Shown here: piece by piece, positions 50,174 through 62,334 of the stretch
How the letters are laid out: every line of letters begins with the position of its first letter
Position numbering within the stretch: the stretch's first letter is position 1
Assembly: GCA_023055425.1 (NCBI GenBank)
Contig: JALGPY010000006.1
Span: 74,661,627 to 74,725,626, forward strand
Direction: 5' to 3'
Origin: Linanthus parryae
Lineage: Eukaryota; Streptophyta; Magnoliopsida; Ericales; Polemoniaceae
DNA: 64,000 nucleotides
Notes under the pieces: generated by a model
What the model was told of the DNA's origin: nothing
The model's input: only the letters and a program-made list of their open reading frames with translations
Databases searched by the model: none
Made by a program: the position numbers and the translations under genes

Positions 50174-51050
50174 CTAAACAAGTGGCTTGGTACCTCGTGC
50201 CATCTCATCCATCTTTCTCTGCTGGATCCGCATCACAACTCTATGGACTTTAGCTTTTGAATCCGGTGGCTCAACATGAACCACCTCAGAACTCTTGTGC
50301 ACTGACTGCACGACCACTGGCATCTGTGTCTTCTCATGAGACTGTTGTGGAGTCGCCTTAGAAACCCGGAAGGTATCCCACACATAACTGATCCTCATGA
50401 TCAATTCCCCATTCTCAACATCAATGAGAGTCCGACCGGTAGCCAAAAAGGGCCTACCCAGGATGATCGAAACATCTCCCACAGGCATCTCCAATATCAC
50501 AAAATCAGCAGGGATAATCGAATTCCCTACCTTAACCAGCACGTCCTCCACCACACCATATGCCTTTTTGCAAGACTTGTCAGCAAACTGAAGGTTGATC
50601 CATGTGGAACGAGCTTCTACTCCCATATTTTGAAAGACTGAAAGTGGCACTAATCCCCAAATCACATAAGGCCTGTCCCGTGTAAGCTCCTCCCAAGTTA
50701 GCTTCTATCACAAAGCTTCCCGGATCCTTCTGTTTCTGAGGCAAACCATGCATCACACATGAGCTCACCTGCTCGGTCAAATCAAGTATCTCAAAGTCTG
50801 GCACCGCCCTCTTTCCTGAAATTGCATCCTTCATATACTCGGAATATTTAGGCATCATCTTGACTGCCTCAATCAATGGAACATTGATATGCAATTTTGA
50901 GAAAATAGACAAGAACCTCTTGTACTCCTCTGAATCATCTTTCTTATTTCTTGCTCTAAGAGGATACGGAAGATTCTTAGACATGGAAGGTGGTGGTGGT
51001 GTTACCTCATCATCAATATGTGGAGTCACACTCTTTGATTGGGGGATCAT
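50174..51050 (-). pseudogene. Aspartic protease region of the Athila-like element
   Basis: Two overlapping frames: one with a basic/coiled N-part and TGQALCDLGISATFSL (active-site region; DLG where functional copies have D-L/T-G-A/S), the next with STWINLQFADKSCKKAYGVV, GNSIIPADFVILEMP and DVSIILGRPFLATGRTLIDV, typical of Athila proteases. A frameshift near 50640 separates them. Beyond 50174 no RT is found. Confidence 0.85.
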
Positions 51051-51369
51051 GACAGGGGTCTTGTCAAAGACCTCATGCTCCCTAGCCTTCGAGGCTTAAG
51101 CTCTAGTGTGGCTCGTATATGGTGGATCATCAAGAACAATCCCACTGCGAGTAGTGATGGCGTTCACTTGGCACACATTTTCAGTATCGGATGGCAAAGA
51201 CCCTGGTGCTCTAGCTTATAGCTGAGTGGCAATCTGTCCTACCTGCACCTCCAAGTTACGAAGCGAGGTCTTCGTGATGTGCATATCAGCTGTCAATGTC
51301 TCCACCTGAGAAGTGAAGGTATTCACATTCTTGCCCATCTGATACATCATATTCTTGAGATCTACCATC

Positions 51370-52462
51370 TCAGAATTCTGGCCTGTAGCTAATGGTGGTG
51401 GTGCTGAGCATCTGGCGCAGGTGGCCTGTGCTGAAAACCGGGTACATATGAAGCTCCGGAATGATCTCCATACCTGAATCCTGGATGATCTCTAGTCCCT
51501 GGTCTGTAGTTCCCTTGATTCTAGTTGCGCTGTCCCTGTGCCCCCACATAGTTGATATCCTCATTAGCATCTTGAGTCAAAGCTGCATCAAACTCTTGCT
51601 CCTCTACTGCAGACACTGTCTTCTTATCCTGGTACACATGCTTTGCCATGTCAGAAACCATCTTTGTAATCCCATTTTTCCACTCATCGTTCTTCGGTTC
51701 AGACAGCTTGGACAACCTCCTAGAGTCATAGAATTAAGCATCATGTTTCTCTATTTGCTTCATCAATGCATATGCTCCGTCCTTGTCAACCCTGTAAAGA
51801 AAGTTACCACCCGCTTCCCTGTTCAGCAAATCCTGGTTGGGACGATCCAGGCCATGATAAAAAACCTGTAGAATCCTATAGTCGCCGAAGTTATGATTAG
51901 GAGACTTACGTATCGTCCTCATAAACCGGTCCCATGCATATACAACCGTCTCAACAGCATACTGCTGAAAACCAAGGATCTCTGCCTGTAAACCTATGAC
52001 ACATTGAGCGTAGTAGAACTTGCTCATAAATTCATCAACACACTGCTCCCATGTGGTGATCAATTCTAGCTCCCTAGACTCTGGTCACTTCTCTGTTGCA
52101 CCCTTCACACAATAAGGAAAAAGAATCAGCTTCAGGGTCTCATCAGTGACGTTCTTGTACTTCAATGTGTTGATGTAGGCATGAAACTTCCCAATGAAGT
52201 CATTTGGGTCTTCATCTCTGTTTCCATAGTACTGGAACTGATTCTGCACTGTCGTGATGGTGGCAGGCTTCAAATCAAAGTGCTCATCATGAATGGTTGT
52301 CACTACAATAGCTGGCTTGTGTCCTCTCTGAGTTGACTGAAACTTCTCCAACAAAGCTTGGCCCGATTTATTGTAGGGCATCTGGTTCTTCCGCTCATCA
52401 AGATTCTCCTGAAGTTCAGTCAACTTCTGGTTCAGTTGAGCGTTAGTCAATTGCTCACCCAT
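51370..52462 (-). pseudogene. Gag of the Athila-like element, degenerate
   Basis: Starts MGEQLTNAQLNQKLTELQEN. Gag core blocks EDPNDFIGKFHAYINTL and LKLILFPYCVKGATEK are followed, after stops, by TTWEQCVDEFMSKFY, GDYRILQVFYHGL and a His/Pro-rich tail near 51370. Stops at 52085 and 51734 lie in one frame, with frame changes later. The block order matches Athila-type Gag. Confidence 0.85.
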
Positions 52463-52664
52463 TGCGATCTATCTTGGACCTCTTCTCGAAGTTATGAATA
52501 ACTGCTTTGGGTCTTCAAGTGAGGGCACAAGGTCTCTGGAGATCCGGTGCATACACTGAGAACCTGCAACACAATTCAGAAAACAAATCAGAAATCACAG
52601 AAATAATAAACAAAAATAAAGAGGTAATCAAAACTAATCGCTAAACTAGAACAGTAACCAATGC

Positions 52665-52683
52665 CTTCCCCGGCAACGGCAAC
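52665..52683 (-). other. Primer-binding site, tRNA-Asp type, altered
   Basis: On the minus strand TTGCCGTTGCCGGGGAAGG, against TGGCGCCGTTGCCGGGGA in the related element, so the first bases are changed. Confidence 0.7.
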
Positions 52684-52690
52684 AAAAACT

Positions 52691-54299
52691 TGACGCGTGA
52701 AAACTACGCGTTGCTGCGCAAGTGTACGGCCAAGTAATATAATGGAGTATTTTGGACTCCGAGTTATTGAACCCAAGGGAAGGTGTCTACTATTTATCTA
52801 GTTTAGTAAGTTTGAAGTGTTGTCACGCTCAAACAAGTGACTAGCAATGGTAGTGAAATAATGCAAATAAAATGATTTAATGTAAATCAGAGGAGAGAAA
52901 GCTAGGAAATCTATAGATCACCTAGGGTAGTTTTGACAATTCTGGATTTCATGTTCTAACACGACAATTCATAATTAGTTAAGGGTAATGGCGTTGACAA
53001 TTACCTACCGGTCTCATGTCGGTCTACACAATAGTAATGATTTGTCCCTCTCTGGCCAAGTATACTACCTATGTGTTCTAGTAGGTTAGCGATATTGCAC
53101 GGGATAATGTCATATCAGACCACTATTCACGAACAATTCACTACATCGTACTGAATTTACCCTCATCTAGCCATTCCTATTCAACTCACCTCTCAGTCTA
53201 ATTGATTACGAATGTCCTTGTTTATTCATCCCAACTAGGGTAGAGTTGCTTTCACACACTCACTAGTTATGTAGTAATTTCGGGTCATGACTCCTACATT
53301 ACTAAGGATTAAGCACAATAAACAAGATTATTAACTACTACGAATTATCTTTAAGCCTAGTTCATGATTACATGGAGAAATAGATAATCGACATCACACA
53401 TCGTAGTTCTAGCTTGTCAATGGAAGAACTTAACATGAAATAGAACATAACAATCTCCATAGAATCATAAACCCAACGTGAAAGTTCATCCAAAATCCGG
53501 AAAATATCCTCAACACATAAGCCCTAGGCTCTCCATAGATGCCTAGGTATGAGTTTAGCTACTCACAGCAAAAGATAACATGGTGTTCAAATATTTCATA
53601 CAAGAAACAAGAGAGAAAATAGATCAAACGCTAGAAATCGTGAAGATTGGCGCGATCCGGGCTCTTCTCCTTGCTTGAGGTTGTTCCTAATGAAGTCTCC
53701 TTGTTCTCCTCCTTGATCGTGGCTCTCTACAGGCGTGGATGATGTCTTTTTCCGTCCCTAGGTCGTCCTTCAATCATAACCCGCAGAAGTCTTCAGTAAT
53801 TGCACAATAGCCCCCTGAAATCTGCTCCTGACTTCGCTGGGCCATAACTTCTTCGTTCGAACTCGGATTCAGCTCCGTGACCTATCGTTGGAAAGCTCTC
53901 TGATTCTAATTTCAGTTGGCACTGGTATCATCCCCAAATTAATTTTATAAATCCGCCTAGGATCAAATTAGTGAAAACTGGTCATCCAAGCTCCTTCAAT
54001 TCGGCTTCTCTTTACTCCACTTGAGCTCCCGTTGTTTCCGCAGTTCGTTCCATGATTGCTATCAACCGATTAGCATCCGCTCTTGCCAAGACAACATGAA
54101 CAAACATACCAAGCGATTATATTTGACAAATAACAACGAAATATGCATAGAAAACGCCCGGACTAACAATATAGCACAGGATGAGCAACAAGTGATAAAA
54201 CGACCTTTATTCTCTAACATTGGGCTCAAATCACTCTCCAAATACCTATTAACATGTGGTAAATGCTAAATAATTATATCTCCTAAAAGGCGATATCAT
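52691..54299 (-). repeat. 5' LTR of the 45-54 kb element
   Basis: 1609 bp, matching 45396-47007 throughout with scattered differences. Confidence 0.9.
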
Positions 54300-55035
54300 T
54301 AACCATCAAAATAAAGCCTTGAAAATACTTGATAGTTGATACCCACGTCCTTCAAAGATCTGATGCATTCAACGTCCGCCTCGCTAACCTTCTCGTGTGA
54401 CCGGTGGTCTCGTGCATTGTGGTTCGGAAAGTTCGTGTGAATGTACGAGTTCAAATTTAACCACTGTAAAAGGCTCCATTGGTTAAGTTCTTGATATTTT
54501 TGCACGAGCTTTACAGACACACCTGGTGTTTCTCGTATAGTCCCGTTTCCTATTTTTTTGTAAATGACCTTATCGGATCGAACGCCTTGTCGGGCACACA
54601 CACACATAGATCCTTGACTTTATGCTATCCTTATTTTCGGCGTTGAAATACCTAAGATTTCACCTTCGAATCCCAAAACAAGCATCAGTGCATAGACGTT
54701 GTACCAGTCATAAGCCTCAACCTCACTGGCAAAAGTCATTTCCATAACCTCCTCCTTGGTAACAATTATACCTGTAGAAAACTAAAACTTACTATCTACT
54801 TAAATTAATCAACTAACTTAAACATTAAGTACACTTAACTGGTATGATCTCTGCATTTGGAGCCACCAAAATAGAGTTTCTGGTGTATCACCTCCATAAT
54901 TCTCTGTAAGAGTGATGTCAAAATATTCATCTTCATCCATGACTTCAAAATCGTATTCTTCTTCCTCATATCAAGTGGCAAAGATACCAAAAAAAATTCA
55001 TGAGCTCCACTCTCACAAATTTCACTCCCTCTCAT
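54300..55035 (-). pseudogene. FAR1-type transposase pseudogene, N-terminal part
   Basis: Minus-strand relics: MDEDEYFDITLTENYGG (near 54900), FASEVEAYDWYNVYAL (near 54720), SMCVCARQGVRSDKV (near 54590), and SLKDVGINYQVFSRLYFDG ending at the insertion. These correspond in order to the FAR1 DNA-binding part of the intact transposase. An in-frame stop lies before SMCVCARQG. It joins 45395 across the LTR element. Confidence 0.8.
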
Positions 55036-55568
55036 TTGAAATTGGTTTGTTTCTCTCTCTCTCTCGTTCTCTCATTGACTTCTTTCTCACCCTGATATTC
55101 AAATAAGAAGACCCCAACCACCAAAAAAGTAGTATTGCACTATTTGGGGATTAATGCTTCAAGGAATTACCTTAAAAACTACTGAATCTCTGAAAGTTTA
55201 TCTCCTCAGTAATGTATTGATGTGATATAATAAATTTCTCAACTACCAATACGTTGGTGTTAGTGAATACAACCTCTAAATATTATGCATATTGTGATAG
55301 TGTTTACGATAGCATCCTTCAGGTGTTAGACAGAACAATTCCGTTAAGCTTATTTTGTGGGTAGTAGAGATTTAAGACCATTAAATGCATAACATAAATG
55401 AACCATCCCAACCATATCCTTAAATTCTAGCCACATTGGCAGGAAAAAGCTGAAGGTCCATCAAAGTTGAGTTAACTCGCCTAACTACCAAGCCATATGA
55501 GGTGTTCATATGAAAGTGTTCCATCCTATCTAAAAATGTGAGTTACCTTAAAATTCAAATCACTTATA
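55036..55568. other. Intergenic, no gene recognised
   Basis: A CT-rich run (55050-55075) may be a 5' leader of the FAR1-like pseudogene. Otherwise nothing seen. Confidence 0.4.
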
Positions 55569-55577
55569 TAAAATAAA

Positions 55578-55882
55578 GAACTTCTGACAGAAAATCCCCC
55601 TGCAGTATCGTGTCGCTGACACTTAGCTACCAACAGTATTGATTTTGTCAGAAAACCCCCCTGCATTTTCACTTTTCTTGATATCGCGCACCATTTTACT
55701 AAAACTGTTGGTAGCTAAGTGGTGGTAAAAGTAAAACTGCATGGGGCTTTCGGTTTGAAAAATGGTGCGCGATGTCGGTAAAAGTGAAAGTGCAGGGGGG
55801 GGGGGGTTCTGACAAAATCAATACTGCATGAAGCTAAGTGTCAGCGAGACGATACTGCAGGGGGGTTTTATGTCAAAAGTTC
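55578..55882. mobile_element. Mutator-type MITE with nested inverted repeats
   Basis: 305 bp with ends GAACTTCTGACAG and ATGTCAAAAGTTC, flanked by the perfect 9-bp duplication TAAAATAAA (55569-55577 and 55883-55891). Outer arms of about 50 bp run into CTTAGCTACCAACAG. A second inverted pair (CTACCAACAGT/ACTGTTGGTAG) and a third (CACTTTT...TGCGCGATGTC type) lie inside. Same family as 8923-9174. Confidence 0.9.
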
Positions 55883-55891
55883 TAAAATAAA

Positions 55892-56989
55892 TTAAAATAT
55901 TGTAACAGATTTTTAAAAAAAAAAACTCCTAACAAAAAAAAGTACATTAACCAATAAGGTAAAAGTTACAAAGCTAACAAATAATCAACTTCAGGAAAAG
56001 AAAACACTTGAACAATATAGACTTACATGTAAGAAACCAGGAAGGTGAAATTTGAAAAGCTAACAAGGTATTTTCATAAAGTTAGGCATGTTTAATTTTG
56101 TTGACTATATCTTTAAGTCTCAAAATGTATGGTGAGTAAGTTAGGCATTACATTGGTATATTCGTTAGCACACATGGTGACTCCCTGAGGTTATTCAGTC
56201 GATGAATAAACAAAAAATAATGTTATTTTTAAAGTTTATAGGTTTTAAGATTTTAATTTGATATGTTAGCTTAGTAGAAAACACTACTAGGCATTTAGAA
56301 GGAAAAGTTAATATACAACAAAGTCCATAAACAAATTGAGTTTTAATGACATAATTATATATTTTAAATGACATATTTGGAACATTCAAACATATAAGGC
56401 ATAAATGGGGCACATTTCATGGTTCAACACGTACAATTCTCGAGTTTTCGTTCATTTTGGGCATTTTTAGGCAACTTAGAGGAAGATAACTTGAAGTATT
56501 ATGGAAATAACTCCCACACATGAAAGGGTTATTGTATTTAGGCACATGGTGACTATCACAGTAACTCCATTGATGAAATAACCCAAAATAAATGGTATTT
56601 CACGAAGACGTAAATATTAACACTGTACTATGAACATGTAGCATAAAGAAAACAATACCAGTTATTTAGAAGTATCTCTTAAGAGACAGTAAAATCCAAA
56701 CACAAAGATGCCAATATGTGTATTTTTGGAGCTTGTGCATGTTGAAATAGATGCCCTAGAGGCAATCTTATTTAATATGCATATTATTTTGGCCAGAATA
56801 ATCATTGTATTATTTATGAAGATATTTAATATAATGAAGTCCTTAGATTAAAATTGTTAGTTATCTTTGTAAGCTCAAGGCAGTTTCAATGTTTCAAATA
56901 CTTGAAATAGCTAGTCTATTTCAAGGCCTAGAAACAACTTTCAAAGCCTTGAAACTGACTAAGACTTAAGCATGATCTTAGGGGGAGTT
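55892..56989. other. Mostly unassigned; right end may be the 3' end of another Copia copy
   Basis: AT-rich. At 56885-56960 the TTTCAAGGCCTTGAAA-like words of the neighbouring Copia element occur. CTTAGGGGGAGTTT at 56978-56990 looks like a Copia polypurine tract, so part of a second copy may end here. Confidence 0.4.
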
Positions 56990-58113
56990 TGTGTTTCTGT
57001 TTGAACTCGTAAACCCCCGTGCTTTATCTATTATTACTTGATGATGAAAGACAATGTATTCTGACATGTTTAAAAACATCTAATCTATCCGTTTGACTCA
57101 GCTTTGCAGGGAATGTTTATTACCTATTCTACAGGATTTACTTCCTAACCTGTGTTTTGTAGGAAAGGAATTTCTGGATCGATTTGATTCTTCAATCAAT
57201 TTGTTGATCCTAACAGCTTCTCAACATGTTTATAGACAAGATCATATCAGTATCCCTGAAGATACTGACCAACTATCCGTTGGAAAAATACTGTTAGAGA
57301 AGTCAAATATGTTGCCTACGAAATAGGAAAGGTTGTTGCTGAAGATCTTGAAGATTTTCAGATCAAGTGAGTTGTTTATAAGGAGCTCAATTTGAAGCAT
57401 TTGACACAAAACTCAACGGGCAAAAAGTTGGAGACACTCTCAAACAATTCAAGGATTTTCGAGCAACAAATAAGCAGATCAAAATCTCAATCCAACTCTC
57501 AGAAGAACACTGCACTCCCACAACAGTTTCATTTCTTGTGCTCTTCTGTTCTGAACTTTATTTTTATATCTTTTATATATTACTCTTGTTTAAATTCTCA
57601 AGGATTTTTCAATGTGAACAATAGAGAATTTTTTGTTAATCAGATAGCTAGAGCAGGTACTAGATATGTTAGTGAGAACCACAAGATGTAACAGAGTAAG
57701 GTATCTCTCTGTGCTTGAGATCTAGGGCTTAACTGTTGATTAATAAGAATTGAATTGAAAATCCTACAGGGAGAAGATCCCTTAGGTAGAGACGTAGGTC
57801 CAAGTGGAATGAACTCTATATATCTTGTGTCTCTTGCATTTACTTTACAGCTGCATACTTAGTTTATTTGCAGCATTTAAACAGTTTCATTTCAAGGGTT
57901 TGAAACTCATTTCAAGGCCTTGAAATAGACTTTTTCTCTTTATACTAAGTTGTTTTCATTCCAAGGGCTTGAAACTTATTTCAAGACCTTGAATCTCTTT
58001 ACAAATCTTTTGAAGCCACTACTCTTGCAAAGTTTAGCAAAAGACTGCATACTCTATTCAACCCCCCCCCTCCCGTTCTAGAGTATTAATCATGCATTTG
58101 TACCTACTGTACA
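56990..58113 (+). repeat. Probable 5' LTR of the Copia element
   Basis: Bounded on the left by a purine tract and TGTGTTTCTG and on the right by CTACTGTACA, 10 nt before the primer site. No second LTR is in the window, so the limits are tentative. Confidence 0.45.
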
Positions 58114-58123
58114 CCCCTTCAAT

Positions 58124-58134
58124 TGGTATTAGAG
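58124..58134 (+). other. Primer-binding site of the Copia element
   Basis: TGGTATTAGAG, one base from the tRNA-Met site TGGTATCAGAG, preceded by TTCAAT as in SIRE-type elements. Confidence 0.7.
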
Positions 58135-58170
58135 ATTGTATCACTGCATAGATTTAACCATCTTGTGATC

Positions 58171-59521
58171 ATGAGTACTGTAGGTGATGGTGGTTTCTCA
58201 CAGGAAAGTGCTGCTAACAGACCTCCTATATTCTGTGGAGACAATTTTATCCACTAGAAAGCCTTGATGAAAATGTTCATTATTGATCGAGACATAGAAC
58301 TCTGGACTATCATCCAGAATGGTCCTCATACTTTCTATACAGAAAAGGATGACTCCCAAACCTGAAGACTCTCTTTCTTCATCTGAATTAGAGAAATTCT
58401 CAAAGAACTATAAAGCTATGAATATTTTATATTGTGCTTTGAGTGCAGATGAATTTAACAGGATTTCAAGCTGCAAGACTGCCAAAGAGATATGGGATAA
58501 GCTTGTGGTGACCTTTGAAGGAACTAGTCAAGTGAAGCAAACCAAGATCAATATATATCTCAGGCAATATGAGTTATTCAAGATGAATGGAGATAAGTCA
58601 ATCAGAGACATGTTCAAAAGGTTCACAGACATTGTCAACAACCTTGATTCACTGGGAAAACACATTTCCAATGAAGAAAAAGTGAGGAAGATTCTGAGAA
58701 GTCTTCCAAAGGCAAAATGTGAACCAAAGACTACTGCTATTGAGGAAGCTCAATATCTCTCATCCCTCCAACTTGATGACCTATAAGGGAAGCTCCTCAC
58801 ACATGAAATATCCATGAATGAAGTTGATGGAGAGCTACCAGAAGGTGTCAAGAACTTTTCTCTTAAGGCTAAAGAGAATGAGACAATTCAAAGCCTTGAA
58901 ACTGAGGATGATGATGAAGATCCAATTGCTTTGATTTCCAAAGCCTTAACCAGAATTCTTAAGATGAAGAAAAACTTTGGAAACAATGACTTCAATAGAG
59001 AAAGACACAAATACTTTAGTAGAAAGGACTACAAAGGTAAGTCTTATTCACAAAATAATAAGCCTAAAGTCATGAATTGCTTTGAGTTTTGTGATGCATG
59101 ACACTTGATCAGAGACTGTCCACACAAGAAAAGCAAGAACTTTCAGAAGAAAGATCATGATAGAAGAAAGAAAGCTATGATAGCTTCATGGAGTGATTCA
59201 TATACCTCAAGTGACTCTGAATCTGAAGAAGAACATGCCAACCTATGCTTTATGGCCAAGCATGATGAAAGTTCTGAAAATATCATTGAGGTAATGGTGA
59301 ATTGTTTGATTTCAAAACCAACAGAAGCCCTCTCTGATTATCTTAGAACAATGCTTTTAAATGAAGAAGACTATCTGAAAGAAATTAGAGTTTTGAAAGA
59401 AAAAGTTCATGAGCAAGCAAAAGAAAATTTGCAACTTGTTTGCCTAAATCAGAATCTTGAAATCTCTCAGAAGAAAACTGACAGTGATTTCAAGTCCTTG
59501 AAAACAGTTTCAAAGCCCTGA
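58171..59521 (+). pseudogene. Gag of the Copia element, degenerate
   Basis: ATG at 58171 (MSTVGDGGFSQESAANRPP). The expected YW/HW codon is a TAG at 58255. After a shift, the UBN2-type Gag core follows with NILYCALSADEFNRISSCKT, AKEIWDKLVVTFEGTSQVK and KILRSLPK. Stops at 58784 and 59099 interrupt it. The zinc knuckle CFEFCDA-HLIRDCP has the stop in its middle. A second knuckle (CHYCNKIGHVKMTCP) lies at 59815-59855, after another frame change. Acidic Ser-rich linker SYTSSDSESEEEHANLCFMA. Confidence 0.88.
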
Positions 59522-59709
59522 AAACACAATTCAAGGAGGTAGTCACTGAGAACTCTCTCTTGAGTGATAGCCTTGTTAATCTAAGGCATCAAGTTGATGA
59601 ATTGGATAAACAAAAGACTACTCTCACTGAGAAACTTCAAGAATGTGAATTAGTCAAAACTAAACTTGCAGGCTCAGAACACAACTTGAACTAGATTCTT
59701 GGAGGTAGC

Positions 59710-60775
59710 TTGAAGTCTGTTCACAAAATTGGTATTGGATACAATCCAAACTTTCCAAAGAAAAACAATACCAGATTTGTGAAAGCTGGAAGCCAAACAT
59801 CTCCTAAATGCCATTACTGCAATAAGATTGGTCATGTTAAAATGACTTGTCCTTTTAGAAGAAGAGACCCACGCATAATGAAGAACACTTTTCCCTTCCA
59901 TCTCAAAGGACAAGTTAGACAGATTTGGGTTCCTAAAGGGGTTAGACCACCTAACATGGTTGGCCCTGAATATGAATCTAAATTCAGCACTTGGTCTAAC
60001 AGTTGGGTAAGGCAGTGAATGGTGTTTGCAGGGTGTCACCAAGATCAAAGAGCAGAAGTGGTTTATGGACGTGGTTGCTCAAGACACATGAGTGGAAAGA
60101 GATCTCTCTTCTCATAACTAAAAGAGCAATCAGAAGGTTCAATTACACTTGGTGACAAAGGCAAATGCAACATTCTTGGTATTGGTAAAGTTGGTACAAA
60201 ATTCTGAAAATTCTATTTCTGACGTATATCTAGTTGATGGCTTGAAATTTAATTTACTTTGTGACAATGGCAACAAAGTTATATTTGATAAAGAGAAATG
60301 TGTGGTGCAGAATGAGAAATCTGGAAATTGCACCCTCACAGCCTCTAGATCAAACAATGTTTATACTTTTCAGACTAACAAAGTTGCAGGTGAAAACTTG
60401 AAGTGTCTCAAGGCCTTGATAGAAGATTCAAAGTTTTGGCAAAAAAATTTGGGACACATTAGCTTGAATACCTTGAACAAGTTAGTCTCCAAGAACTTAG
60501 TAAGAGGATTACCCTCTATCAAGTTCAAAGATGAAGAATTATGCAAGGCATGTGCACACGGCAAGCAAACTAGAAGCTTATTCAATTCAAAGAACTTTGT
60601 AAGTACTACTAGAACCATTGAATTGTTGCATATGGATCTATGTGGTCCTATGAGAACTCCAACTCCAAAGGGTAAGAAATACATGCTTGTTATTGTTGAT
60701 GACTTCTCTAGATATACTTGGGTAATGTTTCTGAAAGAAAAATCTGAAGCTCTCTTTGAATTTTCAAAACTTTGA
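59710..60775 (+). pseudogene. Protease, GAG-pre-integrase and integrase N-part
   Basis: After the second zinc knuckle, the protease active site reads WFMD, then GCSRHMSG in another frame: a 1-nt loss falls exactly at the catalytic Asp-Ser-Gly. The GAG-pre-integrase block FWQKNLGHISLNTLNKLVS with CKACAHGKQTRS follows (H/C zinc residues). Then comes the integrase core start LLHMDLCGPMRTPTPKGKKY and IVDDFSRYTWVMFLKEKSEA. Stop at 60773. The next core block (DHGR, then TAA) is broken too. Confidence 0.85.
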
Positions 60776-60906
60776 AGAGAAGTTCAAACCTTGAAAAAAC
60801 TACCTATTGGTTCAACCTGATGTGATCATGGTAGATAATTTGATCAACTTGAGTTTGATATATTCTGTTCTAAGCATGAAATCTTTTAAACCTTTTATGC
60901 TCCTAG

Positions 60907-62334
60907 GGATAACTGCGTTTTTGGAGTTATTTTATTACTTATTTATCTGCATTTTGTGTGCTTAACTTGGAGAATTTTTCGTCTTTTGAGTATAATATGC
61001 CTAAATTGAGAAACTTGAGTTTTTGAACGTTGATTGTTAAATCCGGGCGTTTCTTGTATATTTGGACATTTTTATTGTGATATGACCGCGGTTACTTATT
61101 TCGTGTTGTGGTTGGCAGGAAATAGGACGCGGAGATCAAAGAGGATGAAGAGACGAGCTTCGGAAACAAAGAACTCAAGGAAAGATTCAAGGAAAAGAAG
61201 GAAAAAGACTGCAGCCTCAGTCTCTTCGCACGAAGCAAAAATCTCTTCGCACGAAGAGAATGACTTAGCCAAAATCAGAGGAGTTTCAGAAAGTCTTCGG
61301 GGAACATGCTGCAGTATCAAAATAAGAAGACCTTCGCATGAAGAGAAGACAATCTTCGCACGAAGATCTTCGCACGAAGACAAATTCTCTTCGTGCGAAG
61401 AGAAAGTCAACTTCAGCAGCCCGTTTGGGGTTCTTTTGTAATTACTTGGAAGTTGTCTTAAACTCTAATGGAACGTATTACAACGTGTTAGCTTCTTTTA
61501 TCAGTATTCTCACATAGGAAGACGTGCTTGGGAGCTTTGGGAGCGTTTTTGGAGCTTTGGATCATTCATTTGGATTCTCAACTCTTATTTTCTTTAGTTT
61601 TTGCTCATGATAAACTTGAAAATTGTTATTTTGATCATGAGTAAGCGTAGCTAAGCACTTTACTCAGGATATAGGGTTAAACACCGGTTTGGTGGTTTAT
61701 GGATCATATTTCACGCGTTTTAACTTAATTAGATGTTCTTATTATTTAGCATACTTGATTTTATGCTTATCTATATCATTATCATTGTATGACGTCACAA
61801 TAGGTTTGATTATAGGTAGATAATGCTTGAGGAATCGGTATTTACTACCCGAAACGTGAATCTTGCACTAGTTGTATCTAAACTAGAGGAATCGGTTTAG
61901 TTAACTAAGAACTAAGATTAGAATATGAGATCTTAATGCATGTTTAGATGTATGTAGATATGTGCTCCTAAACATAGTCTTTTGTTGAGGAATCTTCAAA
62001 GTAGTGTTGCTTGTTTGGCTAAGTAGAAGATATTCGTGTTATGTGAACATAAATTATTAACGGTAACTACACCCTAGTGATCCCGAAAGATATCCTGAAC
62101 TTTATCATTCATTAGAAAATCCAACAATCAGTCTTTGTTAATCGATCAATCAACCGATTAATTGAGATACTCGTCTTTTATTTTAATATAATTAGAAAAA
62201 TCAAATCAACTTGCGAGCCCACATAAGGTTATACAACTATAATTGATTTACAAGAAGTCCCTTAGGATCGACAACCCGGATTTACCGGATATTACTACAC
62301 ACGACATCCGTGCACTTGTGGGTGGATCGTGTCA
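60907..62334 (+). mobile_element. Solo LTR inside the Copia integrase
   Basis: 1428 bp flanked by CCTAG (60902-60906 and 62335-62339). Starts GGATAACTGCG, probably TGATAACTGCG with one change, since the related LTRs here start TGATA. Ends TGGATCGTGTCA, like the 26-33 kb LTRs (AAAGCGTGTCA). Before and after it the Copia coding sequence is continuous (CCTAGAACTCCTCAACATAA). No interior remains. Confidence 0.85.
61226..61406 (+). repeat. Cluster of CTTCGCACGAAG inverted words
   Basis: Six copies of CTTCGCACGAAG, CTTCGCATGAAG or the reverse complement CTTCGTGCGAAG in about 180 bp within the solo LTR. Confidence 0.9.

Larger units (their letters stand above)
45396..54299 (-). mobile_element. Athila-like LTR retrotransposon, gag-protease relics only
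   Basis: 8904 bp with the duplication TTAAC (45391-45395 and 54300-54304). LTRs of about 1.6 kb begin, on the minus strand, TGATATCGCC or TGATGGCGCC and end ACGCGTCA. A primer site of tRNA-Asp type lies next to the right LTR. Gag and protease relics occupy 52462-50174; RT, RNase H and integrase are missing, and about 3.2 kb of non-coding DNA precedes the 3' LTR. Related to the element at 26064-33558, in opposite orientation. The insertion broke a FAR1-like gene. Confidence 0.92.
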
